Shown here piece after piece: positions 1 to 8,286 of a stretch of 14,753 nucleotides of DNA. Source of the stretch: an uncultured Pedobacter sp. (GTDB lineage: Bacteria; Bacteroidota; Bacteroidia; Sphingobacteriales; Sphingobacteriaceae); NCBI GenBank assembly GCA_946478755.1, contig CAMLDJ010000122.1, positions 1 to 14,753 of the forward strand, in the 5' to 3' direction. Position numbers and translations under genes: made by a program. Positions within the stretch are counted from its first letter, which is position 1, and each line of letters starts with the position of its first letter. The notes under the pieces are model-generated. The model saw only the letters and a list, made by a program, of their open reading frames with translations. It was not told the origin of the DNA and did not search any database.

Positions 1-44
1 CGCTGCGCATCATCACTAAAATCAAAATAAAATTCCTCTTCCAT
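1..44 (-). CDS. 5' end of an unidentified gene leaving the window
   Basis: On the minus strand an ATG at 44-42 opens a frame that stays open to the window edge and encodes MEEEFYFDFSDDAQ. The acidic and aromatic start looks like an ordinary cytoplasmic protein N-terminus. Only 14 codons are visible, so no family can be assigned. No Shine-Dalgarno sequence or clear promoter precedes it, which is common in Bacteroidota. It would be transcribed divergently from the aldehyde dehydrogenase gene at 327. It could be a chance open frame. Confidence 0.4.
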   Translation of the reverse strand, partial: MEEEFYFDFSDDAQ

Positions 45-326
45 GTATCAAATAATTAAAGAACAGATCCCTTTTTGCTAAATACATTATAAGTTTACAA
101 CTATTATAACTGGTATAAGCGAAATAATTTTCAACATACACACAACTTGGTTGTTAAGTGACTGATTATATTTATAATGTGAAAACCCATTTTTCAGAAT
201 TATTTTACAAAATAACACAACATTATCTGAAATCCGGTAAAATTGAGGTCACGAAACTCACCAGGTGGCCCGACCTACCAGGTTCCAGTATTTTTTTGTT
301 GATTTGTATACCCAATCATATACCAT
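45..326. other. AT-rich intergenic region before the aldehyde dehydrogenase gene
   Basis: About 280 bases separate the left-edge gene from the aldehyde dehydrogenase. The left two thirds are very AT-rich. The right third contains three AGGT tetramers beginning at 246, 263 and 280, exactly 17 bases apart, plus an ACCT at 273-276, which gives short inverted repeats. I see no convincing Bacteroidota promoter: TATTTTTT at 289-296 misses the final G of TAnnTTTG and lacks an upstream TTTG. No RNA gene or credible small CDS is apparent. Confidence 0.4.
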
Positions 327-1865
327 ATGCAGAACAATATTAGTACCATTTTTAAGAATCTAGGCATTCTTGAGGTAAATCCGGCCTTTAGTACCGGCAG
401 TAACTGGGGCGCTTCGGCTAATGCGAAAACGATAGACAGCTATTCTCCGGTTGACGGAAAGAAAATAGCAGGTGTACAGCTGGCTACTGCCGAAGATTAT
501 GAAACGGTGATCAAAAAAGCGCAGGAAGCATTTGTTTTCTGGCGCAGTTTGCCTGCACCAAAACGAGGCGATATCGTCCGCCAGTTTGGTGATGCACTAC
601 GTCTGCACAAAGAAGATCTCGGCACCTTGGTTTCTTATGAAATGGGTAAAAGCCTTCAGGAAGGACTGGGAGAAGTTCAGGAAATGATTGACATCTGTGA
701 TTTTGCAGTTGGCTTGTCGCGCCAGCTTTATGGCTTAACCATGCATTCCGAACGTGCTAACCACCGCATGTACGAACAATGGCAGCCCATGGGGATCGTC
801 GGCATTATATCTGCCTTTAACTTTCCTGTAGCGGTATGGAGCTGGAATGCAGCCCTGGCCTGGGTATGCGGGAATGTATGCATATGGAAACCTTCATCAA
901 AAACACCGCTGTGTGGTATTGCCTGCCAGCACATTATTGCAACTGTACTTAAAAATAACGACCTGCCCGAAGGCATCAGCAACCTGCTGATCGGCAATGA
1001 AATTGGCGACCTGATCAATAACGACAAACGTATCCCGCTGGTTTCCTTTACCGGCTCTACCCGCATAGGTCGTATCGTTTCCCAGGCCGTCGCCGGCAGG
1101 TTCGGAAGAAGTATCCTTGAACTCGGAGGAAATAATGCCATCATCATTTCTAAAGATGCAGACCTTGACATGTCTATTATCGGGGCAGTTTTCGGAGCAG
1201 TTGGAACAGCCGGCCAGCGGTGTACCTCTACCAGAAGACTGATCATACACGAAGACATTTATGAAGACTTCAGGAACAAACTCGTTAAAGCATACGGACA
1301 GCTGCGCATCGGCGATCCGCTTGATCAGCACAACCACGTAGGTCCGCTGATCGACCGTGCTGCGGTAGATCTATATCATAAGGCTATAGAGAAAGGTAAA
1401 AAAGAAGGGGCGCGGTTCGTGGTTGAAGGTGGTGTATTAAGCGGAAGCCCTTACGATTCGGGCTGCTATGTAAAACCTTGTGTAGCAGAAGTGGAAAATC
1501 ACTATGAAATTGTTCAGGAAGAAACCTTTGCACCGATTCTTTACCTCATTAAATATAAAACATTAAAGGAAGCCATCGCACTGCAAAATGGCGTTCCACA
1601 GGGATTGTCCTCGGCCATCATGACCTTAAACCTGCGTGAAGCCGAACATTTCCTATCGGTGTGCGGCTCTGACTGTGGAATTGCCAATGTAAATATCGGG
1701 ACATCAGGTGCGGAAATCGGAGGGGCGTTTGGTGGGGAGAAAGAAACTGGTGGTGGAAGGGAGAGTGGTTCAGATGCATGGAAAGCTTACATGCGCCGCC
1801 AAACCAACACCATTAACTATTCAAACACCCTTCCTTTGGCACAAGGAATAAAGTTTGACCTGTAA
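327..1865 (+). CDS. amaB: ALDH7-family aldehyde dehydrogenase (probable L-piperidine-6-carboxylate / alpha-aminoadipate semialdehyde dehydrogenase)
   Basis: This 512-residue cytoplasmic enzyme is full length for an NAD-dependent aldehyde dehydrogenase. Visible catalytic features are the oxyanion-hole Asn165 in SAFNFPVAV, the cofactor segment WKPSSKTP (187-194), FTGST (241-245), the general base Glu265 in LELGG, the nucleophile Cys299 in GQRCT, and Glu399 in ETFAP. The N-terminal start (NLGILEVNPAFSTG, then SYSPVDGK) and the C-terminal block GAFGGEKETGGGRESGSDAW are characteristic of the ALDH7/antiquitin group. That group oxidises alpha-aminoadipate semialdehyde (in equilibrium with piperideine-6-carboxylate) to alpha-aminoadipate in lysine degradation. 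The family call is strong; the substrate is inferred from family, since no other lysine-catabolic gene is nearby. The ATG at 327 fits the usual family N-terminus and has no Shine-Dalgarno sequence. The gene stands alone and converges with the DUF2807 gene, stop codons 16 bases apart. Confidence 0.93.
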   Translation: MQNNISTIFKNLGILEVNPAFSTGSNWGASANAKTIDSYSPVDGKKIAGVQLATAEDYETVIKKAQEAFVFWRSLPAPKRGDIVRQFGDALRLHKEDLGTLVSYEMGKSLQEGLGEVQEMIDICDFAVGLSRQLYGLTMHSERANHRMYEQWQPMGIVGIISAFNFPVAVWSWNAALAWVCGNVCIWKPSSKTPLCGIACQHIIATVLKNNDLPEGISNLLIGNEIGDLINNDKRIPLVSFTGSTRIGRIVSQAVAGRFGRSILELGGNNAIIISKDADLDMSIIGAVFGAVGTAGQRCTSTRRLIIHEDIYEDFRNKLVKAYGQLRIGDPLDQHNHVGPLIDRAAVDLYHKAIEKGKKEGARFVVEGGVLSGSPYDSGCYVKPCVAEVENHYEIVQEETFAPILYLIKYKTLKEAIALQNGVPQGLSSAIMTLNLREAEHFLSVCGSDCGIANVNIGTSGAEIGGAFGGEKETGGGRESGSDAWKAYMRRQTNTINYSNTLPLAQGIKFDL

Positions 1866-1881
1866 TCGCCAGTTAGAAACA

Positions 1882-2523
1882 TTACCTGATGCTGTTTTCG
1901 GCAACTGCCGTGTCTTTGGGAAGCATGATGGAATAATTTGCCGGCAAAACGCGCCCATCAACTGAGGTTGCTGTTGTTTTCAAAGCCGCAAAACTATTGA
2001 TGTTTAACTTAGCGCCTTTCGCTTTAACCAGTACATGATCTTTGGAAGAACCCTTTAACCTGAGTTCCGAATGGTCTTTGATAACCGTATACAAACTTTC
2101 TGTATCACCACTTACAAAGGCTGTAGCCTTATCTCTTAAAAAGACCTGTAATACAGGGGAGGAGAATTTGCCTCTTGTGGTGACCGATGCATGATCACTG
2201 GCATCAATTCGTTGCAGATCTTTGATGTAAACCACAATATTGACCGGTTGATTTTCCGTAGAGCTGATGTATAACTTATCTTTTTTCTGCACTACAACAG
2301 TGGTCTCTTTGCTGTAATCTTCATACATCATTACATGCTGTCGCTTAGATTGGATCAGGATCAGTCTGACGTTCCCGCTTACAACCACCTTATTGTAGGC
2401 AATTAGTTGAGTTTTTTTAGGTGAATCAGGGCCTTTGTCGCCGGCCACAGCAGTAAAAGCCGCAGCGGCCAGGAATAAGCCTGTTAAAGCCGAGGCGAAT
2501 AACATTTTTAAGGAAGTTTTCAT
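1882..2523 (-). CDS. Secreted head-GIN / DUF2807-type protein
   Basis: The 213-residue product begins with a clear Sec signal peptide: MKTSLKMLFA, then an Ala/Leu-rich core, with a likely cut after AVA at residue 27. The rest is a run of short alternating beta-strands (VVVSGNVRLILIQ, DKLYISST, VNIVVYIKDLQRIDASDHASV, and so on). This spacing of strand, polar turn and 'I.ASDHASV' resembles the head-GIN domain (DUF2807), a beta-helix-like fold found in many Bacteroidota envelope proteins of unproven role, sometimes annotated as putative autotransporter adhesin. There is no lipobox Cys and no anchor, so it is probably periplasmic or exported. It is divergent from the SNF2 gene and convergent with the aldehyde dehydrogenase. 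Function is unknown. Confidence 0.8.
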   Translation of the reverse strand: MKTSLKMLFASALTGLFLAAAAFTAVAGDKGPDSPKKTQLIAYNKVVVSGNVRLILIQSKRQHVMMYEDYSKETTVVVQKKDKLYISSTENQPVNIVVYIKDLQRIDASDHASVTTRGKFSSPVLQVFLRDKATAFVSGDTESLYTVIKDHSELRLKGSSKDHVLVKAKGAKLNINSFAALKTTATSVDGRVLPANYSIMLPKDTAVAENSIR

Positions 2524-2698
2524 AATGGAAGCTGTTAAGGTTATGAATTTGTTTACCTATAAGTCTTCGGAAATTTAAAAACGTTACAGGCTTTTAGGCA
2601 AGATCGGTGTAACGGCCAACCAACAGCCCTGATTTTTCGACGAACACCATAACAGCAACGAATTCATCTGACTTAAATTAAAAAAACACCTTAATTTG

Positions 2699-2729
2699 TT
2701 TGATCACAAATCAATTTGATGTAAGTTTA
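2699..2729 (+). promoter_or_regulatory. Candidate promoter of the SNF2 helicase gene, with overlapping inverted repeats
   Basis: TTTG at 2699-2702 lies 19 bases upstream of TAAGTTTA at 2722-2729. This matches the Bacteroidota -33/-7 pattern TTTG-N19-21-TAnnTTTG except for the last base. The predicted start near 2733 leaves a 5' untranslated region of about 40 bases. The spacer contains TTGAT (2700-2704), ATCAA (2710-2714) and TTGAT (2716-2720), so 2710-2720 is a perfect 5+1+5 palindrome. This could be a repressor site or simply AT-rich chance. The rest of the 250-base gap on either side holds no gene. Confidence 0.45.
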
Positions 2730-2773
2730 GAGTTTTTTAATGCCTATCCTCTGATTGTTTTAACCTTTTGCCA

Positions 2774-5668
2774 ATGTTACGTGTAAATAGCTCCAAACCC
2801 TGCAAGATTGTATATTCTATATGTAAACATGCATACCTTGGCTATTTGATTGAGCCTCATATTGTTCAATTAAACCCACACGGCGACTTCTCGTTAACTT
2901 ATCAGCGCATTTTTTCGCATACCGCAAAAGAGTTTACCAAACACCTTAAAGAAACGGACCTTAAACTGATTAAGATATTAGATGAAACTGAACAGGACTT
3001 CATCATTAAAAAATTTCATAAGAAAGCAATCCGGCCGGTAGAGTTTTTTAGCAAATTTTTTAATGAAAAATTTTATGAAAGCGTTCGCCCCAGGATTGAA
3101 AAAAAATTATCTGAAGTTTTAGAGATCTTAAAGCAGGAAGGCTCCCTGTACCTGATGGATAAAGATGGATGGCCTGCCGAAAGAAAAATAGAAATTGCCG
3201 TTGAGCCTTCAACAGTGCTGTTTCATTTTAGGCGGAACGATACAGAGACCCGTTATTTTCCTACTATAAAATACCAGGGCCTGCGCATTGATTTTATGTT
3301 TAAGGATGCGCAGGTGATCAGCAACCAGCCGTCCTGGCTGTTGCTTAATGACATGCTTTACTATTTTGAGCAGAACATAGAAGGAAAGAAACTACTTCCG
3401 TTTTTAAATAAACGCTACATTACCATTCCAAAAGCTACGGAAGACGCCTACTTCGGGAAATTTGTGGGGCCCTTGATAGAAAAGTACCATGTTTATGCAG
3501 AGGGTTTTGACATTAAAACGGAGAAATATGAACCCAGTCCCATCATCAAGGTTATCTATGTTGATGCGGGAATCTCTCAGCTGCAATTATACTTTAAATA
3601 CGGCGAGCATACTTTTGCCATGGGAAACGAAAAAAAGGTAACCGTTCATCTGCATAAAGAGCAGGACAATTACATTTTTACCCGTATAAAAAGAGATGTA
3701 ACCTGGGAAAAGGAAAAGTTCGATTACCTTTTGGGTCTTGGCTTGAAGAAAACCAGCGCACTTTACCACCATCTGGAATTGCCGGCAGAGCAGGATTCAG
3801 ACCCTTCTTATGGAGTGATCAATTGGGTCAATGAGCACCTGGAACAATTGACCAACCAGGGTTTTGAAATCGAGCAGCATAAAGGAAATAAGCGATTTTT
3901 GTTTGCGGTGAACAAAATCAGCTTTGATATTAAAGAGGATAACGACTGGTTCGATATCAATGCCATTGTTTATTTTGGCAGTCACCCCATCCCTTTTATC
4001 GCTTTAAAACAGCATATACTTCATAAAAAAAGAGAATTCATATTGCCCGACGGATCAATTGCCATCATACCTGACAAATGGTTTACCCAGTATGGCACCC
4101 TGTTTAGCCTGACCGATGGTGGAAAAACACTGAAACTTAAAAAACACCATATCGGTCTGATCAATGACCTAGCCGAAGACAGCATTGCCAACATCACCTT
4201 AAGCCGCAAATTGCAGAAGCTGAATGACTTCGAAGATATTGCCGAAACGCAAATGCCGGTAAATTTTAAAGGCGATCTACGCAGCTATCAAAAGGCAGGC
4301 TACAATTGGTTCAGCTTTTTAAGAGAATATAATTTTGGCGGATGCCTTGCCGATGACATGGGTTTAGGTAAAACCATCCAAACCCTGGCCATGCTGCAAA
4401 AGCTAAAAGAAGAGGACCAGGCCAACTCCACACACAGCACCTCTTTAATTGTTATGCCGACTTCGCTCATATACAACTGGCTAAATGAGGCAAAAAAATT
4501 CACCCCGAAGCTTAAGATACATGCGCACACAGGAACCACCAGAAATAAAGATGTGAGCCGTTTCGCGAATTTCGATATCATCATTACCACTTATGGCATT
4601 ACACGAGTGGATATAGATGCGCTTAAAGAATTTTATTTCAGCTACATTATACTGGATGAAAGTCAAAACATCAAAAATCCTTCATCCAAATCTTTCAAAG
4701 CGGTACGGGTACTCAAATCGAAACATAAATTAATTCTTAGCGGCACGCCGGTAGAAAATTCGGTGAGCGACCTGTGGACGCAGCTGACCTTTCTCAATCC
4801 CGGACTTCTCGGTACACAGGCTTTCTTTAATGAAGAATATGTTCAGGCCATTGAAAAGAAGAAAGATGAGGATAAGGCGCGGAAACTACAAGCCATCATC
4901 AAACCATTTGTATTACGCCGGACAAAGGAACAGGTTGCTGCAGAACTGCCTTCTAAAACCGAACAGATCTTTTACTGCAATATGAGCGAAGACCAGGCTG
5001 CCTATTACGAGAAAACGAAATCGGCATACCGGAACGACCTGTTAAACAGCATGGATGATGGCACTTATGCAAAAAAACAGGTACAACTTTTACAGGGCCT
5101 TACCGCTTTACGGCAGCTGGCCAATCATCCCGTGATGATTGATGAGGGCTATACCTCTGATTCGGGCAAATTCGAAAATGTAGTACACACACTGGATAAC
5201 GTTCTAAAGGGAGGGCATAAGGTGCTTATTTTCTCGCAGTTCGTAAAGCATCTGGCGATTTTCAGGCAATACCTCGACGCGGAAAAAATTCCTTTTTCCT
5301 ATCTTGATGGCACCACTAAAAACCGCGGCGAGATCGTAGCAGAATTTCAGCAGAACACTGCATTGAAAGTCTTTCTGATCTCTATAAAAGCCGGAGGTGT
5401 TGGCTTAAACCTGACACAGGCAGATTATGTCTTTATTCTTGATCCATGGTGGAATCCAGCGGTTGAGCAACAGGCGATTGACCGTACACACCGGATTGGA
5501 CAGGAAAAGAAAGTTTTTATCTATAAGTTTATCGCCAAAGATACGGTCGAGGAAAAGATACTGGCACTTCAAAACCGCAAAAAACGGTTAGCAAGCTCAC
5601 TTATTACTACGGAAGAGAGCTTCTTTAAATCGCTCAGTAAGGAAGACATCAGCGAACTGCTTAAATAG
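2774..5668 (+). CDS. SNF2-family DNA-dependent ATPase / helicase-like protein
   Basis: I place the start at ATG 2774 (MLRVNSSK, 964 residues), because the in-frame TTG at 2768 is only two codons earlier and ATG is the better codon. The C-terminal half holds the full SNF2 ATPase core: Walker A ADDMGLGKT (526-534, Lys533), motif II DESQ (628-631), SGTPVENS near 656-663, the FVLRRTK segment, KVLIFSQF, SIKAGGVGLNLT, and motif VI DRTHRIGQ (903-910). Such proteins move along double-stranded DNA and remodel nucleoprotein complexes; many bacterial members are linked to transcription or repair. The N-terminal 490 residues or so have no motif I recognise and no obvious SWIM-type Cys/His cluster. Motif II reads DESQ where DEAQ or DEAH is more usual, a mild variant. 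The 3' end overlaps convergent aat by 8 bases. Confidence 0.93.
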   Translation: MLRVNSSKPCKIVYSICKHAYLGYLIEPHIVQLNPHGDFSLTYQRIFSHTAKEFTKHLKETDLKLIKILDETEQDFIIKKFHKKAIRPVEFFSKFFNEKFYESVRPRIEKKLSEVLEILKQEGSLYLMDKDGWPAERKIEIAVEPSTVLFHFRRNDTETRYFPTIKYQGLRIDFMFKDAQVISNQPSWLLLNDMLYYFEQNIEGKKLLPFLNKRYITIPKATEDAYFGKFVGPLIEKYHVYAEGFDIKTEKYEPSPIIKVIYVDAGISQLQLYFKYGEHTFAMGNEKKVTVHLHKEQDNYIFTRIKRDVTWEKEKFDYLLGLGLKKTSALYHHLELPAEQDSDPSYGVINWVNEHLEQLTNQGFEIEQHKGNKRFLFAVNKISFDIKEDNDWFDINAIVYFGSHPIPFIALKQHILHKKREFILPDGSIAIIPDKWFTQYGTLFSLTDGGKTLKLKKHHIGLINDLAEDSIANITLSRKLQKLNDFEDIAETQMPVNFKGDLRSYQKAGYNWFSFLREYNFGGCLADDMGLGKTIQTLAMLQKLKEEDQANSTHSTSLIVMPTSLIYNWLNEAKKFTPKLKIHAHTGTTRNKDVSRFANFDIIITTYGITRVDIDALKEFYFSYIILDESQNIKNPSSKSFKAVRVLKSKHKLILSGTPVENSVSDLWTQLTFLNPGLLGTQAFFNEEYVQAIEKKKDEDKARKLQAIIKPFVLRRTKEQVAAELPSKTEQIFYCNMSEDQAAYYEKTKSAYRNDLLNSMDDGTYAKKQVQLLQGLTALRQLANHPVMIDEGYTSDSGKFENVVHTLDNVLKGGHKVLIFSQFVKHLAIFRQYLDAEKIPFSYLDGTTKNRGEIVAEFQQNTALKVFLISIKAGGVGLNLTQADYVFILDPWWNPAVEQQAIDRTHRIGQEKKVFIYKFIAKDTVEEKILALQNRKKRLASSLITTEESFFKSLSKEDISELLK

Positions 5669-6296
5669 CATTCAGATAGCCGGTATATTCTTTAGTGCTG
5701 ATCATTCTGGCACCCAGGCTCATCAGATGATCCGTAGGCAGCTGACAGTCTATCAATTGAAAACCCTTGTTCCGGCATAACCATATCAAGGCATATTTAG
5801 AGGCGTTGCTGACCTTGCTGAACATACTTTCCCCACAAAAAACCTGGTTCATCTGCACACCATACAGTCCGCCCACCAGCAGCTCATCCCGCCATACCTC
5901 TACACTATGCGCATAGCCGAGCTGATGTAACTGAACATAAGCTTCCTGCATATGCCCGCTGATCCAAGTCCCCTGCTGGTCCTTTCTCCCAATTTTAGCA
6001 CAGTTTTCAATAACTTCCTTAAACGACTGGTCATAGGTAATTGTAAAAGCATTGCTGCTCAGTAATCTGGACATGCTCTTGCTCACAACAACCTGTTCAG
6101 GGAAAATGACACAACGTTCCCGCGGTGCATACCAGCATATTGGATCCTCCTCACTAAACCAGGGAAAGATCCCGTTTTTGTATGCAAGAATAAGTCTTTC
6201 AGGTCTCAAATCCCCCCCTATTGCCAATAATCCATCCGGGTCGGCACATCCCGGATCCGGAAAAACGATTTCCCTATCGTCTAACTTAAAAATCAT
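5661..6296 (-). CDS. aat: Leucyl/phenylalanyl-tRNA-protein transferase
   Basis: This enzyme transfers Leu or Phe from aminoacyl-tRNA to the N-terminus of proteins beginning with Arg or Lys, marking them for ClpS/ClpAP in the bacterial N-degron pathway. The 211-residue product carries the family signature in order: PDGLLAIGGDL (20-30), NGIFPWF (41-47), CWYAPRER (54-61), TWISGHMQEAY (110-120), AHSVEVW, LVGGLYG, GESMFS (155-160), LIDCQ (171-175) and HLMSLGAR (180-187). I chose the ATG at 6296 (MIFKL); an in-frame TTG two codons upstream adds only two residues. The stop overlaps the convergent SNF2 gene's stop. App1 lies upstream on the right, same strand, with its own stop about 80 bases away, so co-transcription is possible. 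Confidence 0.95.
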   Translation of the reverse strand: MIFKLDDREIVFPDPGCADPDGLLAIGGDLRPERLILAYKNGIFPWFSEEDPICWYAPRERCVIFPEQVVVSKSMSRLLSSNAFTITYDQSFKEVIENCAKIGRKDQQGTWISGHMQEAYVQLHQLGYAHSVEVWRDELLVGGLYGVQMNQVFCGESMFSKVSNASKYALIWLCRNKGFQLIDCQLPTDHLMSLGARMISTKEYTGYLNAI

Positions 6297-6347
6297 ATAC
6301 AATACTACACACTAAAAACATTTTGTGCATACTTTAATTTTTAATTG

Positions 6348-6359
6348 TAGCCGAAGCTA
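6348..6359 (-). other. Small UUCG-tetraloop hairpin between the App1 gene and aat
   Basis: In the minus-strand transcript the sequence folds as TAGC, loop TTCG, GCTA. The loop-closing pair is C-G, giving the unusually stable C(UUCG)G tetraloop. It sits 18 bases after the App1 stop codon and about 50 bases before the aat start. There is no U-tract directly after it, so it is not a standard terminator; it might protect or pause the transcript. The stem is only four pairs, so chance is quite possible. Confidence 0.3.
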
Positions 6360-6376
6360 TTACCTATTTTAATTCA

Positions 6377-7360
6377 TTAAATTTTGTCAATCAATCCAAT
6401 TGTTTTTGAATGCAGCATCGCTTCTTCATTGTTGTCGAAGAGACAGGTTTTGATTCCATGTTCCTCTTCAACTGCTTTTAACAGTGCATTGGCCTCCTCT
6501 TCTTTTCCTTTACGGATGTTCCTGATGTATATGGCCTCAATGTTCCCTGGGTATTTGTTCGCGATGGTGGTATAGATTGAGGGATCCCGCTGGGAGTTAT
6601 CGCCTATAAATACGAACTTCTGATTTGGAAAGGCATCCAGGATGCGCATTACTCGCATCAGTTTCCCATCGTGCCCTGTTTTGCCGGTCTTAATTAAGTC
6701 TTTCCAGCGTTTGATCTGATTCAATAAAAAAGTTCCCTCAGGAAGCTCATTGTACCTGAACGTTTCTACCAGGTAGTCATATAAATTCCATTCACTGCTC
6801 GATACATAAAAAAAAGGATTGGGCTGCCCGGCCTCCGTATGGGAAAGGGCCAGCAAGCGATAATACCTGGAGGCATCAGTAAATGTTTTACGGGTGCGGG
6901 GGTTTTTGATGAAAAGCTCTCTCAGTCTTCGCCATATGGTGGCAGAATGAGAGATCATGATGGTATCGTCGATGTCCGATACAAAGGCATACTGGGTAAT
7001 GTGGGGCACATAAACGAGCCCGTCATTAACAGCAAGCACAGCCCCATCCTTGCCTAAGGCTTCCACCTTTACCATATGCCAGCCAGCTGCTACATTTTTC
7101 TCGGCTTTCCATTCAAATTTAAAAAAGCCGTCGTATGCGGTATGACCGGAAACGGTTTGGCCGTTAAATTTCAACCTGACATTTATAAATGGATAAGGCT
7201 TAAGGATAAACAGCTTTAAAAGGTGAAAGATATTTACAAAAAAATTATTGCTGTATACCTGATTAACGCTCGCCTTAAAGCGGAATACATGTCCATATAC
7301 CACTAAGTTATGTGTGTGTCCATACCCATGATATACTTTTACGCTAACAGATTTATTCAT
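6377..7360 (-). CDS. App1-type (DUF2183) phosphatidate phosphatase, HAD-like
   Basis: The 327-residue protein has an N-terminal beta-rich region (about 1-118) followed by a HAD-like catalytic domain. The nucleophile motif DIDDT is at 129-133 (Asp129, Asp131). SSSEWN (187-192) matches the Ser-containing motif II, Lys233 in HDGKL fits motif III, and GDNSQRD (253-259) supplies the metal-binding acids. This arrangement is that of the App1 catalytic domain, known from yeast actin-patch protein App1, a magnesium-dependent phosphatidate phosphatase making diacylglycerol. Bacterial members are poorly studied, so the substrate is a family inference. No signal peptide or membrane segment is obvious, which suggests a cytoplasmic or membrane-surface enzyme. 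It is divergent from a diacylglycerol-kinase-family gene across only 47 bases. Confidence 0.85.
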   Translation of the reverse strand: MNKSVSVKVYHGYGHTHNLVVYGHVFRFKASVNQVYSNNFFVNIFHLLKLFILKPYPFINVRLKFNGQTVSGHTAYDGFFKFEWKAEKNVAAGWHMVKVEALGKDGAVLAVNDGLVYVPHITQYAFVSDIDDTIMISHSATIWRRLRELFIKNPRTRKTFTDASRYYRLLALSHTEAGQPNPFFYVSSSEWNLYDYLVETFRYNELPEGTFLLNQIKRWKDLIKTGKTGHDGKLMRVMRILDAFPNQKFVFIGDNSQRDPSIYTTIANKYPGNIEAIYIRNIRKGKEEEANALLKAVEEEHGIKTCLFDNNEEAMLHSKTIGLIDKI

Positions 7361-7407
7361 TACTAATTAAAACAGACCAACAGAACAGTTGTTTTTGCTA
7401 TTATACC

Positions 7408-8283
7408 ATGGAAGAAAATGCCTCATATATAAAGCTACTGTTTATTATCAACCCCGGCTCCGGACGTGGGGAAATAAACTTCGGGCAGATCATTACCGCT
7501 TATTTCAATGACCATCGGTCCAGATTTGAGCTTCACGAGCTGTCCCCGGATTGTACAACAGAAAAGCTTAAAGACATCATTGCAGCATCGAATGCCGACC
7601 GGGTAATTGCTGTTGGTGGAGACGGGACGCTGAAAATGGTCGCTGAATGTCTGCTCGAAACCGAAACACCGATGGGTATCATTCCGGCAGGTTCAGCAAA
7701 TGGCATGGCCAAAGAGCTTGGCATCCCTCTTGATATTCAGCAGGCGCTGGATGTAGCGGTAAAAGGCAGTACGAAAAAGATACATGCGGTTCTTGTGAAT
7801 GGCGAATTGTGCATTCACCTGGCAGACATCGGCTTCAATGCCTATATCGTTAAAAAGTTTGATGATCTTCCCCAACGCGGCATGCTGGGCTATGCCAAAG
7901 CAGCCTGGAAGGCCTTATGGAATCATCATAAAATGGAAGTGGAATTTAAGATCAAAGGTGAGCTCATCCGGTCGGAGGCCGCGATGGTCGTTATTGCGAA
8001 TGCAACCATGTACGGAACTGGTGTCAAGATCAATCCTGTTGGTCAGCTGGATGATGATCTTTTCGAAGTCATCCTGGTTAAAAAATATTCGGTCATGGAG
8101 ATCTTAAAAATAAGGTTTACGAATCTGCCCTTCAATCCCAAAAATATAGAGACCTTTCAAACCAGTGGCCTCAAAATTAAAACCAGGCACAAAGCACATT
8201 TTCAGGTCGACGGCGAATACATAGGCCGGGTTACCAGCGTAAACGCCCGTATCATCACTCCTGCCATCAATATGATCGTATAG
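7408..8283 (+). CDS. Diacylglycerol kinase-family lipid kinase (DagK/YegS type)
   Basis: This 291-residue cytoplasmic protein has the catalytic features of soluble bacterial diacylglycerol/sphingolipid kinases: NPGSGRG near the N-terminus (15-21), the nucleotide loop GGDGT (70-74), the second glycine-rich block PAGSANGMA (93-101), and ADIGFN (139-144) at the start of the C-terminal beta-sandwich. The family phosphorylates lipid alcohols such as diacylglycerol with ATP at the membrane face. Whether the substrate here is diacylglycerol, a sphingoid base (Sphingobacteriaceae make sphingolipids) or another lipid cannot be read from sequence. Length is normal for the family. It is divergent from the App1-type phosphatase and converges with the TonB-C gene, 3 bases between stop codons. 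Confidence 0.9.
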   Translation: MEENASYIKLLFIINPGSGRGEINFGQIITAYFNDHRSRFELHELSPDCTTEKLKDIIAASNADRVIAVGGDGTLKMVAECLLETETPMGIIPAGSANGMAKELGIPLDIQQALDVAVKGSTKKIHAVLVNGELCIHLADIGFNAYIVKKFDDLPQRGMLGYAKAAWKALWNHHKMEVEFKIKGELIRSEAAMVVIANATMYGTGVKINPVGQLDDDLFEVILVKKYSVMEILKIRFTNLPFNPKNIETFQTSGLKIKTRHKAHFQVDGEYIGRVTSVNARIITPAINMIV

Positions 8284-8286
8284 AGG

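Noticed and set aside
151..178. Sigma70-like TTGTTA and TATAAT separated by 16 bases
   Set aside because: This resembles an E. coli promoter, but Bacteroidota housekeeping promoters have a different consensus, and such AT-rich matches arise easily by chance.
158..343. 61-codon open frame starting with GTG upstream of and overlapping the aldehyde dehydrogenase start
   Set aside because: It has a GTG start, no recognisable family and overlaps the well-supported ATG at 327 in another frame; codon content looks random.
728..1337. Two overlapping minus-strand open frames of 146 and 176 codons inside the aldehyde dehydrogenase gene
   Set aside because: They are antisense shadows of a highly conserved coding region and show no protein-family features.
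6297..6330. Possible -7 box TAGTATTG before aat
   Set aside because: It has one mismatch, no TTTG at the expected distance, and would place the start at or inside the start codon.
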